Source: Tanytarsus gracilentus
Taxonomy: Eukaryota; Arthropoda; Insecta; Diptera; Chironomidae
Direction of reading: 5' to 3'
NCBI GenBank assembly: GCA_038502055.1
Contig: JAXRKN010000039.1
Span: forward strand, 3,720,001-3,784,000
DNA: 64,000 bases
Shown here: positions 9,671-21,300 of the stretch, piece by piece
How the letters are laid out: each line of letters begins with the position of its first letter
Position numbering within the stretch: the first letter of the stretch is position 1
The notes under the pieces: model-generated
What the model was told of the DNA's origin: nothing
The model's input: only the letters and a program-made list of their open reading frames with translations
Databases searched by the model: none
Made by a program: the position numbers and the translations under genes

Positions 9671-12665
9671 ATGTCAAACAATAACAATCGTTCATACGTG
9701 GACGACAGCGGTCATATTCTTCCACACAATCAATCCTACGATTGGGAGGATGACAATTCGGATGAAAATGAATTTTCAACATATTTCACTGATCAAAAAG
9801 TTGAAATTCCAACATTTCCCGACGACGACAATGTGAGTTGAGCATAACAGATGTGTTTGCATTAAAACAGCTTTTAGTTTAATATTAAACTTTGAAGGAA
9901 TAAATTTTTCCATTGTCCAAGGTCTCACAGACATTTCAAACTGTCTTATCAAAGAAGAAAAAGGCTTTTTAGCTTTTTGTTGAATCATCAATTTCGTTGA
10001 CTTAATACGTAATAAAAAAGATTTTTTTTTGCAATACAAGTCCAAGCATGTAATTTACAATTAAAAAAAATAAAATTTTAATCTTAGATTCTTATTTCAA
10101 AACCCTTATCAAAAAATACATTAAAATTGTTTCTAAAATTATTAATTATTCTGGTTCAATGCGCTCACATGTTATTCGATATTTTTCTTCATCTTCTTCT
10201 TAATACTTAATTCCAATCGATGTTTACAGCGATGCATAGCGACCTTGACCAAATATTATGTCAACAAGTCAATGTTCCGTATTAAAAAATCAGTGAAAGT
10301 TCCATATGATGAGCTTAGAGAGTTTTTATTTATTACTTAAAGAGGATTTTTTAAAAATTAATAAATTTCCACAAATAGACTTGGATAAAATTTATTAAGA
10401 TGTCTCAAAAAATTTCTATTCCATTTTCAAAAAAATTAACGAATTAATAATTCAGAAGCGGTTTCAAATTATCAGGGTAAAGCTTATTGACCTTTAAAAT
10501 TTTTCAAAGGCCTGAAAATATTTTTTGGATTTGATAACTTTTTATAATTTTTTGTTTATTACCTTTTTTTTAGCACAAATTCAGTTGGAAAAAATTATGG
10601 GTGAGTGTCAACTAAACACTCAATTTAAATCACTCTAATAATTTAATGTGAATTTTTTATTTAACTGTCAACAGGCATTCACAGGACCGGGTTTTCTGAT
10701 GAGGTAATTAAATTGCATTTATTGGGAAAAATTCTCACTAAATATTTTCAATTTCATCGTTCCATCACAAACTATACAGCATAGGTAATAATTTTCTATT
10801 TAAATTGTGTAAATATTTACGAATCTACTTAAATTGATTTTTTAGCTTATCTTGATCCAGGAAATATTGAGTCTGACTTGCAATCTGGAGTTATAGCGAA
10901 ATATCGGCTACTATGGGTGCTTATGTGGTCAACGATATTAGGATTAGTCATGCAAAGGTTATCAATGCGCATTGGAGTCGTGACGGGGCATCATTTGGCG
11001 GAAATGTGTTATCGACAGTACAAAACTTTTCCCCGCATAATTCTCTGGATAATGATTGAAATCGCAATTATTGGAAGCGACATGCAGGAGGTCATTGGAA
11101 CTGCGATTGCTATTTATTTGCTCTCGATGAAAGCGTGAGTTAGATGCGTCGATCTTATCAATTTGTCTGTGATTATTTATTATTATTTTTTAGCATTCCA
11201 ATTTATATTGGTGTTGTGATAACAGTTTTTGATACATTTACGTTTCTTCTTATGGACAAATACGGACTTCGCAAGCTCGAATTTTTCTTCGGATTTCTTA
11301 TCACGAGCATGGCTGTTACGTTTGGATATGAGTTCTTTGTCGTAAAACCCGAAGTAATTGAAATTGTTAAAGGAGCGGCAATTCCGTGGTGCAAAGATTG
11401 TGGTAGTGACGCGTGGCTGCAGGCAATTGGAATTGTTGGAGCTGTAAGTTAATTAATAAACTTTTTAAAGTGTTAACTAATTATTTTACTTTCAGGTGAT
11501 AATGCCACACAATCTCTATCTCCATTCTGCTTTAGTAAAATCCCGTAAAGTTGATCGTAAACAGGCATCAAAAGTAAAGGAAGCAAACTATTACTTTTTC
11601 ATCGAAGCTTCAATAGCTCTTTTTGTTTCGTTCATCATAAATGTCTTTGTGGTTGCTGTTTTTGCTCATGGACTTCATGGAAAAACAAATCAAGAAGTAA
11701 TTGATTCATGTCCAGCTAACTCGACCCTTAAGGATGAAGCTGCATCAATCTTTAGTGGAGACAAACTCGAAGCCGACATTTATAAAGGTGGAATTTTCTT
11801 AGGATGTACTTTCGGAATATTTGCACTCTACATGTGGGCAATCGGTATCTTGGCAGCTGGTCAAAGTTCAACAGTGTGTTAAACTTATTTTATTTTAATT
11901 TAATATTAATAATCTTTTTATTTTTAGATGACAGGCACTTATTCCGGTCAATTTGTTATGGAGGGTTTCCTTAATCTTAAATGGGCGAGATGGCATCGAG
12001 TTCTCGTCACTCGAATGATTGCGGTTGTCCCAACATTTGCCGTTGCTTTCTACAGTCAAATTGACCAAGTAACCAAAATGAATGATTACCTTAATGCAAT
12101 CATGTCGCTCCAGCTTCCTTTCGCAACAATTCCAACCATCGCATTCTCATCGTCAGCAATCATCATGGGACAGTTCGCAAATGGTTTCTGGAATAAACTT
12201 GTTTCAATTTTACTAAGCATTGCAGTCATTGGCATTAATTTGACTTTTATAATCAGTAAAATTCAATTAACAAGTTTAAGTTGGTCATGGACTATTTCTA
12301 TTGGTAAGAAAAATATAAAATTTAACGCTTTTTTATAATTATAATATTTTTTTTTCAGTGATATTTTCCATATTTTACATTATTTTCTGCATCTACTTGG
12401 TGATTCACATGATTTGCCTGCTAACTGGCGATGGGTGGTTCTCTAACCTTCCATTTAACCGTAGATTTGTTGTTAAGCCCTCAAGTATCATGCATGCTTT
12501 CCATAATGAAGATTCTGATACACAGTAAGTTGTCACTAAATTAATTGAGCTCTCACATTGGTGATGGGATGCTTTTAGAAAAATTTTGCACTGTAACTAA
12601 TAAATCAAATTTTTTCATTCTTTTTTTTACTAACTAATTGAAACTTTAGACCGCTGGTCTATTAG
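9671..12665 (+). CDS. Mvl: Malvolio / NRAMP (SLC11) divalent metal transporter
   Basis: A proton-coupled importer of Fe2+ and Mn2+ in plasma or endosomal membranes. Ten coding exons join in frame to 565 residues: 9671-9832, 10574-10600, 10675-10703, 10780-10784 (five bases), 10846-11134, 11194-11443, 11496-11873, 11928-12303, 12359-12524, 12650-12665. The hydrophilic N terminus is followed by GPGFLMSIAYLDPGN. The TM1 metal-site motif D78-P-G-N81 and the TM6 motif M257-P-H259 are intact, and the family signature GQSSTMTGTYSGQFVMEGF is present, read across the 11873/11928 junction. A CPANST glycosylation sequon sits in the loop after IDS. The C terminus ends DTQPLVY. ATG at 9671 is chosen because it opens the acidic N-terminal frame; an upstream in-frame codon at 9659 is TTG. 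Intron 7 has a weaker donor (GTGTGT). Retaining intron 9 would stop right after DTQ. Length fits the family (about 560-600). Confidence 0.96.
10780..10784 (+). other. Mvl: Five-base micro-exon of Mvl
   Basis: CATAG lies between the acceptor TATACAG and the donor GTAATA. Exon 3 ends ATG AG and exon 5 begins CTTATCTTGAT. Only with these five bases inserted does the frame read AGC ATA GCT TAT CTT GAT, giving the conserved S-I-A-Y-L-D before P-G-N. Direct joining of exons 3 and 5 gives a frameshift and a TGA at the fourth codon. The flanking introns are 76 and 61 nt, both GT-AG. Confidence 0.88.
12599..12604 (+). terminator. Possible intronic poly(A) signal in Mvl
   Basis: AATAAA within the last intron. 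Transcripts that keep this intron reach an in-frame TAA at once (…GAT ACA CAG TAA), so polyadenylation here would give a protein only a few residues shorter. Confidence 0.3.
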
Positions 12666-13368
12666 CGAATCATCGATGCACTATGTAGGAAAATTAAAGA
12701 CTGTGCTCCGCAAAAAAAAAGTTTATTTATGTATTTAAGTTCCTGTATAAAAAAAGACAATATATAGCTTTTTTTCTAACATTTAAATCCCTAATTTTTA
12801 CAGTAAAACTCAAAGACCTTCTGTTGTAAATTCTGACGAAAATGACGTGACGATCTTTAGTAGTAACAAAAATATTGTACAGACTAGATTTTAGTTTATT
12901 AACATTTGGGAGAGCCATTGACAGATTTTAACTAGAGGAAAAAAATCAAGCGTTAGACCATCATCAAAAAATTATGAAGTTGAAATCTGTCGAAAAATAA
13001 TTGAAAATAACTTAAACCATTTAAAAGATTTTTGAAAGCATGAAAATTGTGATCGAAAAAAGAAAGAAATAAAAATTTAATTGTTAAAAAAATGAATTTC
13101 TATTAATAAAAATTAATTCCAGGATTTGCTTTAAAAAAATTTAAATCCTAGATTAAAAAATAAATCCTCAATCAATTAATTTTGTAACGGTCGCTTAAAT
13201 TTTAAATCATTTTCACCTCCCGACGCTACTGCAAAATTTTCTGAACGTCCTCAAGAATTTTCAATTTCAGTCTGCATCAAATTTAGCGAAATTTATCTCA
13301 AAAGAACATTTTAATCACATTTAATCGTCAATAAATATCAAAACCCTAAATACTAACATTTAGTTTTC
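12666..13368. other. Mvl 3' region and U2AF50 upstream region
   Basis: The probable 3' untranslated region of Mvl ends soon after AATAAA at 13068-13073. The remaining 300 bp are the upstream and 5' untranslated region of the U2AF large-subunit gene on the same strand. I looked for an iron-responsive-element CAGTG loop after the Mvl stop and did not see one. Confidence 0.5.
13068..13073 (+). terminator. Poly(A) signal of Mvl
   Basis: AATAAA about 400 bases past the Mvl stop codon, the first strong signal downstream of the terminal exon. Confidence 0.45.
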
Positions 13369-16082
13369 ATGTGTAAGTATATCGCGATGTCGAAAAAAGT
13401 GAATTTCACCCATTTTTAAGTGAAATTTTAAATCGTCACAAACAATGCCGAAATTTTCATTTAAACTTTTTTAGCTGACCGTGAAAGAGACCGTAGAAGA
13501 CATCGTTCACGTTCACGTGAGAATCGAGAGAACAGAAGACGCTCAAGATCGCCGCGTGAGAATCGACGCAGAAGGTAAGTTCCAGAAAATTTATTAAAGA
13601 TCCAGCTAACATCCAGTTTTCGCTTTTAGTCGATCACCACGAGATCGTCATGCTCGTTCATCGCGTCGAAGAAAGCCATCCTTATATTGGGATGTTCCAC
13701 CACCCGGATTCGAGCACATTACACCGCTTCAATACAAAGCTATGCAAGCAGCCGGTCAAATTCCAGCAAACATTGTCGCTGATACACCACAAGCGGCTGT
13801 TCCAGTTGTCGGCTCAACAATCACTCGTCAAGCACGTCGACTGTATGTTGGAAATATTCCATTCGGCGTGTCAGAGGAAGAAATGATGGACTTTTTCAAT
13901 CAGCAAATGCATCTATCCGGGTTAGCGCAAGCTGCCGGAAATCCAGTTCTCGCATGTCAAATAAATTTGGATAAGAATTTTGCTTTCTTGGAGTTTCGAT
14001 CGATTGATGAAACGACTCAAGCCATGGCTTTTGATGGTGAGTTCAATTTTAATTATGTTTGAAACTAAATTTAATGAACACGATGAAGTTTTCAAGTCTA
14101 CCTGTAAAAAAACTAATAAAGCTCATTTCTCTCTCCACAGGTGTCAACTTCAAAGGACAAAGTCTCAAAATTCGTCGACCTCACGATTATCAACCAATGC
14201 CCGGCATGACAGACTCAACACCAATTTCTCAACCAGTTCTCGGGGTGATTTCAACCGTAGTTCCAGACTCGCCACATAAAATTTTCATTGGTGGTCTGCC
14301 AAACTATCTCAACGAGGATCAGGTATGTGTTTTCATTCGCACACGGGTTTTTAATTGTCGCAAACAAAGCGAATCGTCAATTCACACTTTAAAAATTTTG
14401 CCTCAGGTTCTTCCTATCCTGATGAATATCTTCTCGCCACAATCACCGCAGAAAAGTTTTTTGCTCAATATGCTCCGAAAATATTTCCTCCCTTTTTATA
14501 TAAATTTTATCAACAGCTTAGGTCAATGACAATTTTCGATTTGTGGGATCTTTCTTTTTTTTATAGCCACAGAATTTTTTAGTGTGTCCAAATAACAGAT
14601 TGGAACAACCGCACACCTTCGATATGAGAAAGTTAAATTTTTTTTGAGAACGTGAGCTGAACATTTTATCCCAATCATTTTCTAGGTGCAAAACTTGATA
14701 ATTCTGGCGAGATATCGACGAATTTGTTTCGTTTCAGCATTCTTAGCTTTTGGGAAATTTAAAGTACTAATTTTTTTTAAGCATAACTGTGAGAGCAAAA
14801 TCGTGGTGTTGATGGGTAATAAATTGGGTTTCTCTGTGAACATTTTGGTGATACAGAAAATTTAAGTTCAATCTAACAAAAATTTCAACTCCTAAAAAAA
14901 ATAATCCTGTAAAAAGTTTTTACATCAAAATGTTCACATGGAATTTTTCCTTTTTTTAGCTGAAAAAAAAAAGTTCAAACACCACGCGGAGCGAAAGAAA
15001 GGATTGTGTTCGAAAGTGCAAAATCTTCTTTCATTTCAGCTCTCGTTTCAGTTTTATTTTCAGCATTCTTTTTTATTATCATAGGTTTTAAAGTGGGGGA
15101 ATAAAAAAGTGTGAAATTTAAAGCAAAACCACTTCAAGCATGGTACCGAGGATATTTGATAAAATTGATCCGAAATAATTTAAATCCCAATAAAAAAATT
15201 CTAGCATAAATTTGAGCTCAAACAAAGCTACGGATCCCCTTAAGCCACTCCAAGGCACAAATATAAAATTTTCCGGTAAATTTTTGTTGCAAACAATTTT
15301 ACTTTCATTTCTTTTCCACCAAGGGCAATTTTAAGGCATTTTAAATAAGTTCAACAGGCTGAAACACGACGAACTTTAAAAGTTTTAAGCAATGAAAAAT
15401 TTTCTAGGATTTCCCAAAATTATTTTCTCTTCATGCAGGTCAAGGAATTGCTTTTGTCTTTTGGACAACTTAAAGCATTCAATCTGGTCAAGGATGCAGC
15501 TACTGGGTTGAGTAAAGGGTACGCATTTGCTGAATATCTTGAGTATGCAATCACAGATTCAGCAATTGCTGGCCTCAATGGGATGCAATTGGGTGATAAA
15601 AAGCTCATTGTCCAGCGTGCGAGTGTTGGGGCGAAGAATGCAACGACCACAGGCTCAGTTGCACCTGTTCAAATTCAAGTTCCTGGGCTTTCGGTTGTTG
15701 GAGCTTCGGGACCAGCCACGGAAGTGCTCTGTCTTCTCAATATGGTCACCGCTGATGAGTTAGTGGATGAAGATGAGTATGATGACATTCTCGAGGACAT
15801 TAAGGAGGAATGCAACAAATATGGCGTCGTTAGAAGCATTGAAATTCCGAGACCGATCAATGGTGAGTTAAACTCAAATTTAAAAACACATTTTGGTTGA
15901 TAAAATCTTTAATTATTTTTACAGGCGTCGATGTTCCCGGGTGTGGTAAGGTATTTGTGGAGTTTAATTCGATAACTGATTGTCAGCAAGCACAACAAGC
16001 GCTTACGGGTCGAAAGTTCAGCGATCGTGTCGTAGTGACGTCATACTTCGATCCAGATAAATATCACCGACGTGAATTCTAA
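13369..16082 (+). CDS. U2af50: Splicing factor U2AF large subunit (U2AF50/U2AF65)
   Basis: Nuclear pre-mRNA splicing factor that binds the polypyrimidine tract and recruits U2 snRNP as a dimer with the small subunit. Six coding exons give 424 residues (Drosophila about 416): 13369-13372, 13475-13574, 13630-14036, 14141-14322, 15439-15862, 15925-16082. In order: an Arg/Ser-rich N terminus (residues 3 to about 50), the small-subunit-binding segment YWDVPPPGFEHITP (Y54 on), RRM1 with LYVGNIPFG (about 104-186) and NFAFLEF, RRM2 with IFIGGLPNYL (about 216-294) and KGYAFAEY, and the C-terminal U2AF-homology motif from VLCLLNMV (about 322) to GCGKVFVEF and the usual end DPDKYHRREF. The start exon holds only ATG T before a consensus donor GTAAGT. 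It is chosen because it gives M-S-D-R-E-R-D in the correct phase, and no other nearby ATG splices in frame. Intron 4 (1116 nt) is much longer than the others (55-104 nt). Confidence 0.95.
14323..15438 (+). other. Long intron 4 of U2af50
   Basis: GT-AG intron of 1116 nt interrupting RRM2, ten times longer than its siblings. It contains no conserved domain. Two short open frames continue past the donor but match nothing. It might hold a cassette exon that controls the level of this splicing factor, but I cannot define one with confidence. Confidence 0.6.
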
Positions 16083-18081
16083 GGAAATGTCGCCTCCAAA
16101 GTAAAATACAAATGGTCATCTCCATTTCTGTCCACCTCCGTGGGGGAGTTGTAAAATGTCAAATCAACTTGGAGAGGAAAGTTTAAAAGTAAAACGTTAA
16201 GTGGAAAAGGTTTTTTCATGTGAGTGTGGGCAGAAATCGCAAAAGAATTATTTTTTTCTTTCCCCTATTACCTTTCTCAATTTTTTTAATTATAAAACAG
16301 AATTTTTCATTTGTACCACAGAAAAAAGTAATGAAAAGGTTTTCTCGAGACATGTCAAAGAGAACTCATTGACATTTTCAATAAAAAATTCTAGGTTAAA
16401 TGAAATTTTTTGAGATTTAATTTCTTAGCCTCCCACACACAGCTCTTTCTTGAAATGTTCTTTCAGATTAAAATTAATTTGATTTTTTTTTGATGACGGT
16501 AAAATAAAGATTTAAATAGAACTTATGAAAAATTTTGTGTGTTATTAAATTCAAAATTTAATCTTTTTCAGACTTAATAATTTTTACTTTTAATTAGTTC
16601 TTCTTAAATTGCATCGTATATTTTTAATTAACCTCTTTGCTGGATTTCCTAAATTACATTCAAAAAAATTTTATTCATTATTGTGAGGAAGACCTTAAAC
16701 TTTTTTTATTCATGAGTATTTCGCATTCAAACTGCAATTCGACAAAAGAAATAAAAACGCGAGAAAAATTCCGTTTCACTTTCGTTTTGAAACCTCTCGA
16801 GTCGTCGTGCAATTTCTTTAACCCACAAAATCGAATGTGTTAGAGATCACAATTGACATTTATGGAGCAATTTCCCATTTGAGAGAGTGAAAAGAGTTCA
16901 TTTCGTTCACATTGACGTTGATCTGTCTTTCAGGTTTGAATGTCTGACACTCTCGTAATTGCTCATCATGTAATGATTCAACTTTAAACATTAAAGCGCC
17001 AAAGGCATGACTTTATATAGATTAACGTGTCAGTTGGTGATTTTTTTCGAATTGTGTCGAAAGGGCAATTTCAATTGAAATTACTGGAATTTAAATTTTG
17101 ATAAAATTTAATCAGAAATCTTTTGAATCCGACCCCAATGAGATAATTTCAGTCTCTTCCATTTTGATGACATCCAAAGCAGATTTTCATTACGTCTTAA
17201 AGTCCAATAAAAGCTTCTTATGAAACCTCATCATGGTTTTCAAAATTGATGTCATTGACTCTTATTGGCGCTATAAAAATCCGTAATGTACACGAAAGTG
17301 AAAATTCTCTTTTCGTGCAATTTTTGATGTAGCTGAGAAAATTTTCATTTCAAATGCAGTCTTTTGTTTGTAAATGGATTAAAATAAAAATCGAAAGTGA
17401 GAAAATAAAACATTTGTGAGGCTTCTTTTTAAAAAGTTGGAGCAATTTTTTAAACTTTTATGACTTTTAAGTGATTTAAAACTTTTAATCCCATTAAAAT
17501 TTCTCTTTTTTACAAAATATTTTTAGACCAATTTTAGCTCATTACATTTATAAATTTCGCAATTTCATGTTGCTCAATTACATCATTTATAAAATTTACC
17601 TTTTCATGCGATGCCATCTTCTCAGTCTCACAATTAAGTGTTCTCTCTCTCTTTTTCGTGTGCAACAATTCACATTAAAAAAGAATAAGAAGAAGTTGAA
17701 ATTAGTGTGAGAGAAAATTGTGAATTAATTTATGTACTTATGCTGTGTGTTTCTGCAAAACTTTGCTAGAGACTCAATAAGAGATTTATTTGCAGAAGGG
17801 GGTTGGAAAACTCTTTTAAATAAATTTGAAATCTTAATTTTTTTTACAAAATATTTTAAAAAAATTTCACAACAAAAATGTCGAATAAATTTTCGACCCT
17901 TTAGTGTCCAACCCCTGAAACTATTTTTTTATATACTCTAGGCATAATAACAATGGCACATGAGATCTGATGGCGCACAAACTGTGAATTGTAGTTGCAG
18001 CCGCGAGAGAGTGAGAGCAGCAAAAAACCAGTTTAAGTGACTTTAATTTCACCGGCATTGGAACGGAGTGTCTTATAGTTC
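16083..18081. other. Intergenic region; U2af50 3' end
   Basis: Candidate U2af50 poly(A) signals (AATAAA) lie at 16380-16385 and 16503-16508. The rest is AT-rich with no conserved open frame on either strand, and leads into the promoter of the chitin-binding protein gene. Confidence 0.5.
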
Positions 18082-18084
18082 AGT
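18080..18084 (+). promoter_or_regulatory. Candidate initiator of the three-domain chitin-binding protein gene
   Basis: TCAGT, part of TTCAGTCAGTCG, matches the arthropod initiator with the presumed start at 18082. It would give a 5' untranslated region of 300 bases before the ATG at 18382. A GC-richer stretch (17990-18070) lies just upstream. I saw no clear TATA box. Assigned by motif and position only. Confidence 0.35.
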
Positions 18085-18381
18085 CAGTCGTGAATTGTCG
18101 AAGTGTCTTGAAGCTAAAATAAAAAGTTTAAACCCAAGTTTGAAGAATATTTTCTCAAAGTAGTCGAGTGGAAAAATCTCGAAGAAAAAAAATATTAAAA
18201 GTGAATTTTCTCGAGTTATTTTTAATAAAAAATTATTTACGGCGAAAAAAGATAAAAAATTTCTTTAGAGAGCTTCTAGCAAATAACAAGTTAATTCCTT
18301 TTTAAGTTACAGAGAAAAAAGAGAAAAGAAAAAAGTTTTAAAAGTGCTTAAAAATAACTTTGTTGTGCATTTCGTGCAAAT

Positions 18382-21300
18382 ATGAATAAATTGGAATTCT
18401 TTGTGCTTTTACTCGCTTTCGGTGAGTACTTTTTGTTGAAATTTCTAAAAGAGCTTTTTGAAAGTTTTACAATAATTGGCAATCATTTTTACTTCATACA
18501 CGAAACTCTAAACTAAATACGAGTTCTATTAAAGTTGAGAGAACTCAAAAGAATCTGTAGATAATTTTTTTTGACCTACGAGATTAACTTTAAGTCTTGA
18601 TAAAAAGTTCTGAAAGTGATTTTGTTACAGAATAAAGACATAAAATTACGTCAAAAAATTAATAAATAAAAAAGTTCAAATCTAAAAAACTTATCGATAA
18701 TATATGAAATTATTTTATAAAATTTAGTGTCTACTCCAAGAAATTTATCAAAAAAAAATTAATTTACAAAGTTCAACTTGAAAACTTTCCTCAGTGAGAT
18801 TATTCACTTGATCACAAAATACTTTAGAATTAAAAACTTTGCTTCTTAAGCGTCAAAGATATTTTTCAATTTTAAAGTTTTATGAAATGTCCAACATTCT
18901 CCAAACATTCTCAAAGATTCACTCTCAAGAGCTTAAGAAAATTCTCAAAGACCAGTCATTATAGAAAATTATAGTATTTAGCAGTTAATTATTAAATAAT
19001 TAAATTAAAAGTATTTCAAAAGATCCTTTTCTCGCTGAAAGTCTCTAGAGGAATTTTGAATGCTTGTCGATGTTGCTTACATTTAAAAAGTTCTTTCATA
19101 ATGATGCTCTCAGAAAATTGTGGAGGGTGAAAAAAAATTGTTATTCACAAAGTGTTTTTACAATTTTGTCATTTTGTCATTAAAAAAGTGAAAATAATTC
19201 AATTTAAGAAGTGAATGAGAAAGTTTTTATTAAAAGCAATTTTAAATAATTAAAAACGTTTAAAAATTTGAAAATTTTAACGAATGAAATTCAAAATCCA
19301 TTAAAGGTCAAAATTTCCTTCATAACTCACATTAAAATTAATTCATCTCAACTTTATTACGTAATGATGACATGGACAGCACATAACACACTGTTTCACT
19401 GGTGTGTGTCATGAGTCAGTTGTCGAGAGTGGCTTGACAGCTTTTTTCGTCTTTCTCTTTGCTCTCCATAATGATGACGGCGCGTCAGGCAACCTTGATG
19501 GTGGATAATTACGGGTAGATTATGAACGCCTCTTATCTTGCTCCCTTTACAGTTTTATGTGCTTTAGAAAACTTTTCAACGTGACCAGTGTAAAAAAGTT
19601 CATTTTAAATTTAAATTTGTGAACTTTTAAGCGCTATTTGAAAATGCTTATTTATTTTAATTTAAAAGTCTCTTTTTGCTCACTTTGAAGCCATTACTGC
19701 AATCATTATCTGCAGTTTGGATTTTAAAGACGTTCTTCGTGTGCCACTCCTGCAAATCGAGAAATATTGCAAAGAGAAAAAATCGCTCTAATGGAAAAAA
19801 CCATAATGGAAGAGAGAAAAATGTAAACTGAATTAAACAGCTTTTATCAAATAAATATATAGAATTGCAAACGGTATTAAGATGCTGGGAAGTTAGAAGA
19901 AAAAATGTGTTTTGGGTTGTTTGAATAAAATTTAAGACACAATTTTTCATATTTTATTTACAAGTTTCTGTTTTAAAAATTAACCAGAATTTAAAATTAA
20001 TTTTGCGAATTTTAAAATTTTTACTGAAATTTAAATTTTCTGAAATTCTTAATTTTTTGTCAATTACTTACAAAATTTTTCAATTTGCAACAAATTTATT
20101 TCGAATTTTTCTTCCATTTCCCTTACCATAAGGAAAATTTCTCACATTTTAATAAAGAGCGCAGAACAAATTGCTTTTTATGCAATTTTCACTCTTCAAA
20201 TTAGCTGCGCTTATTTTTCTCTTTCATAATCCCATAAAATTTCGTCGCGTTAAGATTAAACCTCGAATATGCACTCACATCCTCGCGGATATTTTTTTCT
20301 GTATGCAGAGAGAGGGAGAAAATATGATAAAAGCTAGTTGAGTTAATTCTAAAAGACTTTTTATCGTGAATGAACCACTCTGTGACTCTGCATGCGGAAT
20401 TGTGCTCGTGGCATTTTGTATATGGTTGAGGATATGAAATTAAAATGAATAGAGCGCTTTTTGAGTGTGTGTGTGATTCAAGTGAACAACACCGATGGTC
20501 AAAAAAAATTAAAATTTTTTATACATTTTTGTCGATAAATTCTTAAAAATCAAAATTTCTTCTCCCTGACGTAAAAAAAGCATAAAGCGATGCAGCAGAA
20601 TGCAAAACTCTTTTATTCAATAATTTCATTTCTCGCCACCACAATTTTTTTATCTCGTTATGTCCATTGAACCGACCTTTTAATTACAAATCCATTTAGT
20701 GCTCTGTCGCTTTTTTTTCTATTGAAAAGCGATGGGTGGCAATCGTGGGAAAGGAAGTGAACACAAAAAATTGCTTTTATTCAATAGCAAAAATGGCTCT
20801 GTAGATGCAAAGATGTCGAGAGTGTTAATTGCATTTTTGATGATCGCTTTTGGGCAAATCGAAAAAAATTAAAGGAACGTCAAATTTTTTAAAAATTAAT
20901 TTTTTTAAAAATTATAAAAATCATTCAAAAAATTCCCATTCGACACCAACCACACTTTTAACCCTCGATGAGCAAATGAAAAGTGACTCGATAGAAGGCG
21001 AGCGAGAAAATTAGAAATGGCATCAACGGCACTCATTCAGTGGCATTCGTAAAAGACTAGCAAATAAAAAGGGAATGAGAAAAGTGTAATTTGTGGTCGA
21101 AAACCAAATTAACTTCTACTCATGCTCGCCATGTGTACCGTGTTAATGCACACGTATTAAGGAAAACCAACTGCCGCAGAGCTGCCGGAGATATGCGAGT
21201 ACTCCAATGCGAGAGAGATTTTTCTCCATCCTTCCTCGGTGGATTTAATGAATTTTTAAATCTGTTATTCACTCGCATGTGTCGATGGCGTTGGAGGCGA

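Noticed and set aside
13890..14529. Overlapping plus-strand frames at 13980-14279, and the extension of exon 4 past 14322
   Set aside because: Out-of-frame shadows or reading into intron 4; the U2AF alignment ends at the donor at 14323.
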